Shown: positions 16,337-23,924 of the stretch, piece by piece
How positions within the stretch are numbered: position 1 is the first letter of the stretch
How the letters are laid out: every line of letters begins with the position of its first letter
Source: Meiothermus luteus
GTDB taxonomy: Bacteria; Deinococcota; Deinococci; Deinococcales; Thermaceae
Assembly: GCF_003574085.1 (NCBI RefSeq)
Contig: NZ_QWKZ01000025.1
Span: 1-32,145, forward strand
Direction of reading: 5' to 3'
DNA: 32,145 nucleotides
Notes under the pieces: model-generated
What the model was told of the DNA's origin: nothing
The model's input: the letters and a program-made list of their open reading frames with translations, nothing else
Databases searched by the model: none
Translations under genes and position numbers: made by a program

Positions 16337-18220
16337 CTATTCCTCCAAGGTGGAAAGGTCGCCCGGGTCCTGCCCCAGCGCCTGGGCCCTCAGAAGCCGC
16401 CGCAGGATTTTGCCCGAGCGGGTTTTGGGCAGCTTGTCCACGAACACCAGTTCCCCCGGCGTGGCAATGGGACCAAGCTGCTGCCGCACATGCTGCACCA
16501 CCTCCTGCTGCAAAGCGGGGGTCTTCGCCCAACCCGCCCGCAGCACCGCAAAGGCCTGGATGCGCTCACCCTTGATGGGGTCAGGTACCCCTATCACTGC
16601 GGCCTCCGCCACCGCAGGGTGAGAGACCAAGGCGCTTTCCACTTCGGCGGTGCCGATGCGGTGCCCAGCCACATTGAGTACATCGTCGGCCCGCCCTAGC
16701 ACCGTGAAGTAGCCATCCTCGCTCCGGCTGGCCACATCCCCCGCGGCGTAGACCCCACCGGGAACCTCCTCCCAGTAGCGGACGTAGCGGCCATGGTCGC
16801 CCCAGATGGTGCGCATCATGTGCGGAAAGGGCCGGCGCAAAACAAGCAGCCCCCCCTTTCCCGGGGGCACCTCCTTTCCCTCAGCGTCCACTACCTTTGC
16901 CTCCACCCCGGGCAGCGGTACCCCAGCAAAGCCAGGGCGGGCCTCGAGCGTCACCGGAGTACCGAGGGTGGGCCCCCCTAGCTCGGTCTGCCACCAGTTG
17001 TCCACCACAAAACCGCGCCGTCCCTCGTCCATCAGATGGGTGTAGGCCCAGCGCCAGGCCTCGGGGTTCAGCGGCTCACCCGCTACTGCCAAAAGCCGCA
17101 GCGAGGAAAGGTCGTGCCGGGCTGGCCATTCTGGACCGTACTTCATAAACATGCGCACGGCAGTGGGGGCAGTGAAGATCACGTTCACCCGATAGCGCTC
17201 CACAGCCCCCCAGAGGGCGGAGGGGTCGGGGTAGTCGGGGGCCCCCTCACGCAGCACACTGGTAACCCCCAAGAGCAAGGGGGCATAGACGATGTAGCTG
17301 TGCCCCACAATCCAGCCGATGTCCGAGGTAGCCCAGAAGACCTCGTCCTCCTTCACATCAAAAAAGGTCCGCAGGTGGTAGGCAACGCCCACCATGTACC
17401 CCCCGTGCACGTGTACCACCCCCTTGGGCTTTCCGGTGGAGCCCGAGGTGTAGAGGATGAAAAGGGGGTGCTCGCTGTCCAGGGGCACCGCCTCCGCTTC
17501 GGGCTTGTGCCTCCAGAGAAGGGCGTTGAAGTCGCTATGGTGGGGGCCTTCGGGCACCGCCTTGCTCCGGTTGAACCAGACCACGTGCACATCCAGGCCC
17601 TGCGTGGCCTGCAAAACGATAGATTCGAGATCAACCGGTTTCCCTCGGCGGTAGCTCACGTCCCCAGCCACCACCAGCCTGGCCCCCGCGTCCTGTATAC
17701 GCTCCCGCAAGGCCGCCACCCCCAGGCCAGCGTAGACCACCGAGTGAACCGCCCCAATCCGAGCGCAGGCCAGCATAGCGATAATCCCTTCAGGGGTCAG
17801 GGGCATGTAGACGATGACCCGGTCGCCTTCCCGAACCCCAAGGGCTCTAAGCGCGGTGGCAAAGCGGGCCACCCGGTCCAGGAGCTCCCCATAGGTGAGC
17901 TTCTGTTCCCTGCCGTCCTCCCCTAGGTACAAAAGGGCCACCCGGTTGCGGCCGGGGCCTTTAGCGTGGCGGTCCAAGGCGTTGTAGGTGATGTTGGTCC
18001 GCCCCCCCAGAAACCAGCGGTGGTCGGGAAACTTCCATTCCAAAACCCGCTCAAAGGGCTGGAACCAGCTAAACCGACGGGCCTCCTCCCCCCAGAAGCC
18101 CTCCGGGTCCTCCAGGCTGCGGCGGTACTCAGCCCAAAAATCGCGCAGGTTGGCGGCCTGCCGCTCCCACTCGGGCGCTAGATAGCCGGCTTGGGTCCTC
18201 AAAAGCTGCTCAATCTGCAT
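16337..18220 (-). CDS. Acetyl-CoA-synthetase-family acyl-CoA ligase
   Basis: A 627-residue AMP-forming synthetase, close to the normal length of Acs. It has an ACAS_N segment (FWAEYRRSLEDPEGFW), P-loop [11 protein letters not shown] at 257-267, DNWWQTELGG, hinge/CoA motif DDVLNVAGHRIGT and C-terminal KTRSGKILRRLL with the adenylation lysine, ending DPGDLSTLEE. It should activate acetate, propionate or a similar short acid to its CoA ester; the replacement of TETGG by TELGG may alter specificity. AGAGGAGG lies just before the ATG and overlaps the end of the upstream fusion gene, ten bases away, so the two are one operon. It converges on the arylformamidase gene with a one-base gap. Confidence 0.85.
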   Translation of the reverse strand: MQIEQLLRTQAGYLAPEWERQAANLRDFWAEYRRSLEDPEGFWGEEARRFSWFQPFERVLEWKFPDHRWFLGGRTNITYNALDRHAKGPGRNRVALLYLGEDGREQKLTYGELLDRVARFATALRALGVREGDRVIVYMPLTPEGIIAMLACARIGAVHSVVYAGLGVAALRERIQDAGARLVVAGDVSYRRGKPVDLESIVLQATQGLDVHVVWFNRSKAVPEGPHHSDFNALLWRHKPEAEAVPLDSEHPLFILYTSGSTGKPKGVVHVHGGYMVGVAYHLRTFFDVKEDEVFWATSDIGWIVGHSYIVYAPLLLGVTSVLREGAPDYPDPSALWGAVERYRVNVIFTAPTAVRMFMKYGPEWPARHDLSSLRLLAVAGEPLNPEAWRWAYTHLMDEGRRGFVVDNWWQTELGGPTLGTPVTLEARPGFAGVPLPGVEAKVVDAEGKEVPPGKGGLLVLRRPFPHMMRTIWGDHGRYVRYWEEVPGGVYAAGDVASRSEDGYFTVLGRADDVLNVAGHRIGTAEVESALVSHPAVAEAAVIGVPDPIKGERIQAFAVLRAGWAKTPALQQEVVQHVRQQLGPIATPGELVFVDKLPKTRSGKILRRLLRAQALGQDPGDLSTLEE

Positions 18221-18230
18221 AGGGCCTCCT

Positions 18231-20882
18231 CTACGGCTCCAGGGTGGAAAGGTCGCCGGGGTCAGCCCCCAGCTCCTGGGCCTTTAGCAAACGGCGCATG
18301 ATTTTTCCGCTTTTGGTGCGGGGTAGGCGCTCCACGATAAGCACCTCAATGGCCAGGCTCAAGCTACCCAGTTGACGACGCAGGTGGGATTTGAGTTTGT
18401 CCGAAAGGATCGCCCGGGCCTCCAGGCTGGCCTCACGGGTCTTGAGGACCACGTAGACTTTGACCACCTCTCCCCCCTCAGGGTCGGGCACCCCTATCGC
18501 TGCAGCCTCGGCCACCGCGGGGTGGGCGAGCATGGCGCCTTCTATCTCCGCGGTGCCAATGCGCAGCTCCCCGGCCTTAATCACATCATCGGAGCGGCCC
18601 AGAAGCGCGATGTACCCCTCCTCATCGCGTACTGCGATGTCGCCGGTGGTGTAGCAGCCCGGAATGCGGCTCCACTGCTCAATGTAGCGCCTATCGTCGT
18701 TCCAAAAGGTGCGCATGAAGTGGGGGAAGGGTTTGCAGATGACCAGGTGCCCCTTCTCGCCAGGGGGAAGCTCCCGGCCTAGGCCGTCCACCACCCGCAT
18801 CTCCACCCCAGGCAGCGGTAGACCGGCCTTTCCGGGCTTGGCAGGCATGCACACCGGGGTAGAGAGGCAGGGTCCGCCGGTCTCGGTCTGCCACCAGTTG
18901 TCCAGCACGTGGGCCAGGTGGTTGCGGGCCCAGCGCCAGACCTCCGGGGCCAGGTACTCCCCCACGCAGCCCACCAGGCGCAAGGCGCCAAGGTCGGCCC
19001 CCTTGGCCCACTCCTCCCCGTGCCGGCGGAAGGTGCGTAGCCAGGTGGGGCTGGTCAGGAGGACGTTGACCCCGCACTCCTCCAGGGTCTCGTAGAAGCT
19101 GCCGGGGTCGGGGTAGTCCAGCCGCTCAGCCCTAAGCACGGTGGTCAGGCCCTCCAAGAGAGGGGCATAAAGCCCATAGCTGTGCCCCACAATCCAGGAG
19201 AGGTCAGCGGTGGCCCACATCACGTCCCCCTCCTTGAGGTCAAAAAGGGCGCGCAGGTGGTAGGTGATGCCCACCATATACCCCCCGTGCACGTGGACCA
19301 CCCCCTTGGGCTTCCCGGTGGAGCCCGAGGTGTAGAGGATGAAAAGGGGGTGCTCGCTGTCCACCGGCAAGGGCGGGGTGTTGGGCCGGTGGGCCTCCAC
19401 GAGTTCCCAGAACTCCAAGGGCCGGGCGTTGCCCCCCCGACTGAACCAGAGCACCTCCAGGTCCAGGTCCTGAACCGCCTCTTCAATCAGGCCGGCGAAG
19501 GGCAGGACCCGCCCCCCTTGGTACATCCGGTCGGCCGCTACCAGGAGCCTGGCTCCAGTGTCCACCAGGCGCTCCCGCAGGGCCTGGGCCCCCATCCCCG
19601 CCGGCACCGCCACATGCACCGCCCCTATACGGGCGCAAGCCAAAAAGGTGAGGGCCATCTCGAGCCCGGTGGGCATATAGACCGCCACCCGGTCGCCCGG
19701 CCCAACCCCCAAGGCCCGCAAACCCCCGGCCAGCCTGGAGGTCAGGTCGCGCAGCTCGCGGTAGGTGAGCTTGTGCACAGCGCCGTCCCCCGCCAGGGCG
19801 ATGAGGGCTAGGTGGTTGCGGCGAGGGCCCTCGGCGTAGCGGTCCAGGGCGTTGTAGGTAATGTTGGTCTCGGCCCCCACGAACCAGCGGTGGTGGGGGG
19901 GCTCGAGCCGGCAGACCTCCTTCCAGGGAGAGAACCAGAAAAACCTTCGGGCCCAAGCCGCCCAGAAACCCTCTGGGTCCCTCAGGCTCCGCTCGTATTC
20001 GGTCCGGTAGTCCCGCAGGTTGGCCTCGGCCACCAGACGGGGTGGGGCGGGCACCGCCTTCTCCTCGCAAGCAGGGGTAGGCGGCGGCTCGGGAAGGTTC
20101 TCCAAGGGCTGGGACAGCAGCTCCGAGCCTACCGAGACGGGTTCGGTGGGGTGGTAGCTCGAGGCCGCTTTGGCCACCTCCTGCACAGCCTGCACCAACC
20201 GAGTAAAGGCATAGGGAAAACGCCGGGAAGGGACCACCACCCCCAAGGCTCCCAGCACCCGCCCCTCCGGGTCAAAAATAGGTGCCGCCAGGCTGGAAAG
20301 CCCCAAGGCGTGCTCCTCTATCTCCACCGCAAACCCCATCCGCCGCACCTTGGCAAGCTCTTCCTCCAGGGTCAGGGGGTCAGTTAGGGTCAGCGGGGTG
20401 TAGGCCCGCAGGTTCTGTAGGTGGCCCGCCTGGACCTCGGGCTCCAAAAAGGCCAGCACCGCCTTGCCCAGGGCCAAGGCGTGAAAGCCCTCCGCGATGA
20501 CCTCCTCTACCCCGCTCAGCTTAGGCAGCCCCTGCCGACCACGGGTGCTAAGACGAAGCCGACCCTCCCGGTCAAGCAGGGCCAGGTAGGTCCGCTCACG
20601 GGTGCGCAGGTAGAGCTCCTCTAACGCATCGGCCAGTCGCTCAGGCTCCACCAGTGGAGCAGGGCTTCTGGCCAAGGCGGTCCTGGAGAGCTTGTAAAGG
20701 CTCCCCTCTCGTTCCGCAAACCCCTCGGCCACCAGGCTGGCCAGAAGGGCGTAGGCGGTGGAGAGGCTTTTACCCAAAAAGGCTGCCAACCGCGCTGCCT
20801 CCACCCCCTCGGGGTGCTCGGCTAGGTAGGCCAGCACCCTGAGGGCGGTTTGCACGGTGGTGAGCTTCCGAGTCTGGGCCAT
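18231..20882 (-). CDS. IclR transcriptional regulator fused to an acetyl-CoA-synthetase-like enzyme
   Basis: One uninterrupted 883-codon frame. Residues 1-70 form an IclR winged HTH (LTTVQTALRVLAYLAEHPEG ... SLSTAYALLASLVAEGFAERE). Residues about 75-240 are the IclR effector domain (EGFHALALGKAVLAFL; GFAVEIEEHALGLSSLAAPIFDPEG). Residues about 245-283 are a Pro/Glu-rich linker. Residues about 287-883 are a full AMP-forming synthetase with [11 protein letters not shown] at 517-527, [10 protein letters not shown] and Lys860 in [11 protein letters not shown]. The CoA-site motif is altered: D765-D766 is followed by VIKAGELRIG, so the usual V-S/A-G-H-R is replaced and Glu772 stands at the conserved Gly. 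The protein may be a DNA-binding sensor that reads acyl-adenylate or acyl-CoA levels. It is divergent from acsA and upstream of a second ligase, the obvious regulatory targets. Confidence 0.88.
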   Translation of the reverse strand: MAQTRKLTTVQTALRVLAYLAEHPEGVEAARLAAFLGKSLSTAYALLASLVAEGFAEREGSLYKLSRTALARSPAPLVEPERLADALEELYLRTRERTYLALLDREGRLRLSTRGRQGLPKLSGVEEVIAEGFHALALGKAVLAFLEPEVQAGHLQNLRAYTPLTLTDPLTLEEELAKVRRMGFAVEIEEHALGLSSLAAPIFDPEGRVLGALGVVVPSRRFPYAFTRLVQAVQEVAKAASSYHPTEPVSVGSELLSQPLENLPEPPPTPACEEKAVPAPPRLVAEANLRDYRTEYERSLRDPEGFWAAWARRFFWFSPWKEVCRLEPPHHRWFVGAETNITYNALDRYAEGPRRNHLALIALAGDGAVHKLTYRELRDLTSRLAGGLRALGVGPGDRVAVYMPTGLEMALTFLACARIGAVHVAVPAGMGAQALRERLVDTGARLLVAADRMYQGGRVLPFAGLIEEAVQDLDLEVLWFSRGGNARPLEFWELVEAHRPNTPPLPVDSEHPLFILYTSGSTGKPKGVVHVHGGYMVGITYHLRALFDLKEGDVMWATADLSWIVGHSYGLYAPLLEGLTTVLRAERLDYPDPGSFYETLEECGVNVLLTSPTWLRTFRRHGEEWAKGADLGALRLVGCVGEYLAPEVWRWARNHLAHVLDNWWQTETGGPCLSTPVCMPAKPGKAGLPLPGVEMRVVDGLGRELPPGEKGHLVICKPFPHFMRTFWNDDRRYIEQWSRIPGCYTTGDIAVRDEEGYIALLGRSDDVIKAGELRIGTAEIEGAMLAHPAVAEAAAIGVPDPEGGEVVKVYVVLKTREASLEARAILSDKLKSHLRRQLGSLSLAIEVLIVERLPRTKSGKIMRRLLKAQELGADPGDLSTLEP

Positions 20883-20945
20883 GGTGAGCAGGAAAACCCA
20901 GCAGCCAACGAGTGGCGGTGCTGGCTTTGGCTATCCACTTCAGCC

Positions 20946-20956
20946 GCCATAATGGC
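20946..20956. promoter_or_regulatory. Candidate operator palindrome GCCAT-A-ATGGC
   Basis: A perfect 5+1+5 inverted repeat lying across the -10 box of the IclR-synthetase promoter. Its right half is part of TAATGGCC (20950-20957), which recurs as a direct repeat at 20980-20987, exactly 30 bp away or about three helical turns. It is a plausible binding site for the fusion protein itself; this is inference from position and symmetry only. Confidence 0.35.
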
Positions 20957-20978
20957 CCTGGCCCCACCCAGGTGTCAA
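20949..20978 (-). promoter_or_regulatory. Promoter of the IclR-synthetase operon
   Basis: On the minus strand, TTGACA (20978-20973) is followed after 18 bases by CATTAT (20954-20949), placing the start of transcription near 20941, about 60 bases before the ATG at 20882. The -35 is perfect and the -10 matches four of six consensus bases. An 11-bp palindrome (20946-20956) covers the -10. Confidence 0.55.
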
Positions 20979-21019
20979 GTAATGGCCGGATTCCTACATT
21001 TGACAAACCCCTGGATTTC

Positions 21020-21048
21020 TTGACGGCACCTAAGACACCGCCTATGCT
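21020..21048 (+). promoter_or_regulatory. Promoter of acsA
   Basis: TTGACG (21020-21025), a 17-base spacer and TATGCT (21043-21048) form a good sigma-A promoter, with transcription starting near 21055 and a leader of about 54 bases. AGGAGA lies just upstream of the ATG at 21109. Another TTGACA at 21000-21005 has no -10 at proper spacing; with the TGTCAA at 20973-20978 it forms a wide inverted pair. Confidence 0.6.
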
Positions 21049-21108
21049 CACAATCAAAAAGACCCCCTGGGTGCATCCTTGCTCTCTACCCCAACTTAGG
21101 AGAGAACT

Positions 21109-23055
21109 ATGGAAAAAATCGAAGCGGTTCTAAAAGAGGAGCGGGTCTTTTACCCCTCTGAGGCCTTTCGGCAGAAAGCGCGCATCAACCAGCTCCAGGA
21201 GTACGAGACCCTCTACAAAGAGAGCCTAGAACAGCCCGAGGCATTCTGGGGACGCGTGGCTGGAGAGCTGCACTGGTTCCAACCCTGGCAAAAGGTGCTG
21301 GAGTGGAACCCCCCCAACGCCAAGTGGTTCATCGGGGGCAAGCTCAACCTTTCCTACAACTGCCTAGACCGGCACCTGGAAACCCGAGGCAACAAGGCGG
21401 CCATCCTCTTTGAGGGGGAGCCAGGGGACTCCCGAATCCTCACCTACCAGCAGCTCCACCGGGAGGTCTGCAAGTTTGCCAACGTGCTAAAAAGCCTGGG
21501 TGTGCAAAAGGGCGACCGGGTCACCATTTACCTACCCATGATTCCCGAGGCGGCCATAGCCATGCTGGCCTGCGTGCGCATCGGCGCAGTGCACTCGGTG
21601 GTCTTTGGCGGCTTCTCGGCCTCGGCGCTGGCCGACCGCATCAACGACGCCCAGGCCAAGGTGCTCATCACCGCCGATGGTGGCTACCGCAGAGGCGGCG
21701 TCGTGCCCCTAAAGGCCAACAGCGACGAAGCCTTAGCCGACACCAAGAGCATCCAGCACGTGGTGGTGGTCAAGCGCACCGGGCAAGAGGTTCCCATGCA
21801 GGCTGGCCGGGACCACTGGTACCACGAGCTGATGGCGGACGCCTCCGCGGTTTGCCCGGCCGAGCCCATGGACGCTGAAGACCCCCTCTTCATCCTCTAC
21901 ACCTCCGGCTCCACCGGCAAACCCAAAGGCGTGCTGCACACCACCGGGGGCTACTCGGTCTACACCTACCTTACAACCCGCTACATCTTCGACCTGCAGG
22001 AGAACGACACCTATTTCTGCACCGCCGATGTGGGTTGGATTACCGGACACAGCTACGTGGTCTACGGCCTATTGCAAAATGGGGCCACCACCCTCATGTA
22101 CGAAGGTGCGCCCAACTTCCCCAACGAGGGGCGCATCTGGAGCATCATTGAGAAGTACCGGGTGAACATCCTCTACACTGCCCCCACCGCCATCCGGGCC
22201 TTCATGAAGTGGGGGGAGGAGTGGCCGCGCAAGTACAACCTCGAGAGCCTGCGTCTGCTGGGCTCGGTAGGCGAGCCCATCAACCCCGAGGCCTGGCTGT
22301 GGTACTACCGGGTCATCGGGCAGGAACGCTGCCCCATTGTGGATACCTGGTGGCAGACCGAGACCGGTGGCATCATGATCACCACCCTGCCTGGGGTGCA
22401 CCCCATGAAGCCCGGCCATGCCGGGAAGCCCTTCTTCGGCGTCAAGCCCGAGATTGTGGACAGCTCAGGTCAAGCGGTTACCAATCCCGACGAAGGGGGC
22501 CATCTAATCATCGAGCGGCCCTGGCCCTCCATGTTGCGCACCGTCTGGGGCGATCCGGAGCGTTTTGAGCGGCAGTACTTCTCCCAGTACCCCGGCCGAT
22601 ACTTTACCGGAGACGGCGCCAAGCGCGACGCCGATGGCTACTACATGATCCTAGGCCGGGTGGACGACGTGCTCAACGTATCGGGCCACCGCCTGGGCAC
22701 CATGGAGATTGAAAGCGCCCTGGTCGCCCACCCTGCCGTGGCCGAAGCCGCGGTGGTGGGCCGGCCTGACCCTATCAAGGGCGAGGGCATCGTGGCCTTT
22801 GTGACCCTAAAAAGCGGGCACAACCCCAGCCCCGAGCTAGCCCAGGAGCTCAAGGCCCACGTGGTCAAGATGATTGGGGCCATCGCCCGGCCCGACGAGA
22901 TTCGCATCACCGATGCGCTGCCCAAGACCCGCTCCGGCAAGATTATGCGCCGCCTGCTCCGCCAGGTGGCCGCAGGCGAGGAAATCAAAGGGGACACCAG
23001 CACCCTGGAAGACCGCGCGGTGGTAGAGCGGCTTAAGGCCTCCAGCCCACATTGA
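21109..23055 (+). CDS. acsA: Acetyl-CoA synthetase (AMP-forming)
   Basis: A 648-residue enzyme matching canonical Acs in length and motifs. It has the ACAS_N segment near the start, P-loop [11 protein letters not shown] at 264-274, [23 protein letters not shown], hinge/CoA motif [20 protein letters not shown], and the C-terminal [14 protein letters not shown] with Lys611, the residue acetylated in well-studied Acs enzymes. It converts acetate, ATP and CoA to acetyl-CoA, AMP and PPi. All usual residues are intact, in contrast to the divergent fusion. The gene has its own promoter and a good ribosome-binding site, and is followed by a GC hairpin. Confidence 0.95.
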   Translation: MEKIEAVLKEERVFYPSEAFRQKARINQLQEYETLYKESLEQPEAFWGRVAGELHWFQPWQKVLEWNPPNAKWFIGGKLNLSYNCLDRHLETRGNKAAILFEGEPGDSRILTYQQLHREVCKFANVLKSLGVQKGDRVTIYLPMIPEAAIAMLACVRIGAVHSVVFGGFSASALADRINDAQAKVLITADGGYRRGGVVPLKANSDEALADTKSIQHVVVVKRTGQEVPMQAGRDHWYHELMADASAVCPAEPMDAEDPLFILYTSGSTGKPKGVLHTTGGYSVYTYLTTRYIFDLQENDTYFCTADVGWITGHSYVVYGLLQNGATTLMYEGAPNFPNEGRIWSIIEKYRVNILYTAPTAIRAFMKWGEEWPRKYNLESLRLLGSVGEPINPEAWLWYYRVIGQERCPIVDTWWQTETGGIMITTLPGVHPMKPGHAGKPFFGVKPEIVDSSGQAVTNPDEGGHLIIERPWPSMLRTVWGDPERFERQYFSQYPGRYFTGDGAKRDADGYYMILGRVDDVLNVSGHRLGTMEIESALVAHPAVAEAAVVGRPDPIKGEGIVAFVTLKSGHNPSPELAQELKAHVVKMIGAIARPDEIRITDALPKTRSGKIMRRLLRQVAAGEEIKGDTSTLEDRAVVERLKASSPH

Positions 23056-23058
23056 GCC

Positions 23059-23087
23059 CCTGCCCCCACCACACCCGGCGGGGCAGG
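23059..23087 (+). terminator. GC-rich hairpin after acsA
   Basis: CCTGCCCC (23059-23066) and GGGGCAGG (23080-23087) form a perfect 8-bp stem with a 13-base loop, starting four bases after the acsA stop. There is no T-run after it, so it is at best a weak intrinsic terminator, or an RNA 3' stabiliser or processing element. Confidence 0.4.
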
Positions 23088-23115
23088 CCTACGGGGGGAA
23101 ACCAGAGGGGCTGCA

Positions 23116-23144
23116 TTGACCCCCTCGAGCCCACCCCCTATACT
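23116..23144 (+). promoter_or_regulatory. Promoter of the TetR-family regulator gene
   Basis: TTGACC (23116-23121), a 17-base spacer and TATACT (23139-23144) make one of the best sigma-A promoters in the window. Transcription should begin near 23151, only a few bases before the GTG at 23155, giving a leaderless or nearly leaderless mRNA. Confidence 0.7.
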
Positions 23145-23154
23145 CTTCGCCAAG

Positions 23155-23766
23155 GTGGCAAACAACCGTTCGTTTGAAGAAGGAAAGGCGGAGAGAGGAA
23201 GCCGCCGAGACGAAATCCTGAGCGCAGCCGGGCGCCTGTTTAGCCGAAGGGGTTTCCACGCCACCTCCATGCGCGACCTGGCCCGGGCGGTGAACCTCCA
23301 GGGAGGGAGCCTCTACGCCCACATCGCCTCTAAGGAGGAGGTGCTCTTTGAGCTGGTCAACCGGGCCGCAGATCAGTTCCTAAGCGTCGCCCAGGCCATC
23401 CCCGAGGACCTTCCGGCCAAGGAGCGGCTCACCCGCTTGGTCCGGGCCCACCTGCAGGTAATTGCCCGGGAGCTGGACAACGCCACGGTTTTTTTTCACG
23501 AGTGGAAATTTCTGCGACCCGAGCTGCAGGAGAAGATAAAGGCCCGCCGGGACGAGTACGAAGGGCACTTTCGCCAGATCATTGAGGCGGGGGTCAAGCA
23601 GGGGGAGTTTGAGGTAGAGGACGTCCGGCTTGCTGCACTCTTCGTCCTCTCCGCGCTTAACTGGACATATCACTGGTACCGGCCAGAGGGAAAGCTGACC
23701 CTAGAGGAGCTGGCCCAGGCCTACTCCAACCTGATTCTGCGCACCCTGGGGACGAAGGCAGCCTGA
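23155..23766 (+). CDS. TetR-family transcriptional regulator, PaaR/FadR-like
   Basis: A 203-residue TetR repressor. The N-terminal HTH domain covers about residues 20-62 (RDEILSAAGRLFSRRGFHATSMRDLARAVNLQGGSLYAHIASKEEVLFELV), followed by an all-helical ligand domain with AYSNLILRTLG near the end. The frame is open to 23116, but that region holds the promoter. GTG 23155 is the only start downstream of the predicted transcription start and upstream of the HTH, with no ribosome-binding site, consistent with near-leaderless translation. TetR proteins of this type in Thermus sense fatty acyl-CoA (FadR) or phenylacetyl-CoA (PaaR). The operator at its own gene and the near-identical core before the hydroxyacyl-CoA dehydrogenase at 31276-31289 favour a PaaR-like role. 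Confidence 0.82.
   Translation: MANNRSFEEGKAERGSRRDEILSAAGRLFSRRGFHATSMRDLARAVNLQGGSLYAHIASKEEVLFELVNRAADQFLSVAQAIPEDLPAKERLTRLVRAHLQVIARELDNATVFFHEWKFLRPELQEKIKARRDEYEGHFRQIIEAGVKQGEFEVEDVRLAALFVLSALNWTYHWYRPEGKLTLEELAQAYSNLILRTLGTKAA
23159..23176. promoter_or_regulatory. PaaR-type operator overlapping the regulator's start
   Basis: CAAACAACCGTTCGTTTG is a pseudo-palindrome just downstream of the predicted transcription start. Its 14-base core at 23163-23176 fits the Thermus thermophilus PaaR consensus CNAACGNNCGTTNG, as I recall it, with one mismatch. Binding here would block early transcription, so autoregulation is likely. Confidence 0.55.
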
Positions 23767-23772
23767 GCAGCC

Positions 23773-23781
23773 TGCTAAAAT
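23773..23781 (+). promoter_or_regulatory. Extended -10 promoter candidate for the acetyltransferase gene
   Basis: TGCTAAAAT fits an extended -10 (TGn-TAAAAT) without a clear -35, placing a transcription start near 23788 and leaving a leader of about 137 bases. The leader holds short GC hairpins: GGGCC/GGCCC near 23790-23806, and CCTCGC (23816-23821) with GCGAGG (23830-23835). No known riboswitch is recognised. Confidence 0.4.
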
Positions 23782-23924
23782 CCCATACAGGGCCCTTTCT
23801 CGGCCCGGCCAGATTCCTCGCTCCTTGGCGCGAGGCCAGAGGTAGGTTTCCCCGTTCTTTTACAACGCCTGGGGCGCCAGCCCAGCTTCAAAACCGAGCA
23901 GTCCAACCTGGGAGGATTCCAAGC

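Noticed and set aside
20030-20160. Possibility that the 883-residue fusion is two adjacent genes
   Set aside because: The frame is continuous and no SD-like sequence precedes the possible internal start (GTG for Val284). The linker is typical of a domain junction. An internal start cannot be fully excluded without protein data.
20904-20917. CCAACGAGTGGCGG as a PaaR operator before the IclR fusion
   Set aside because: Only the left half matches the consensus; the right half fails at several positions, so it is probably chance.
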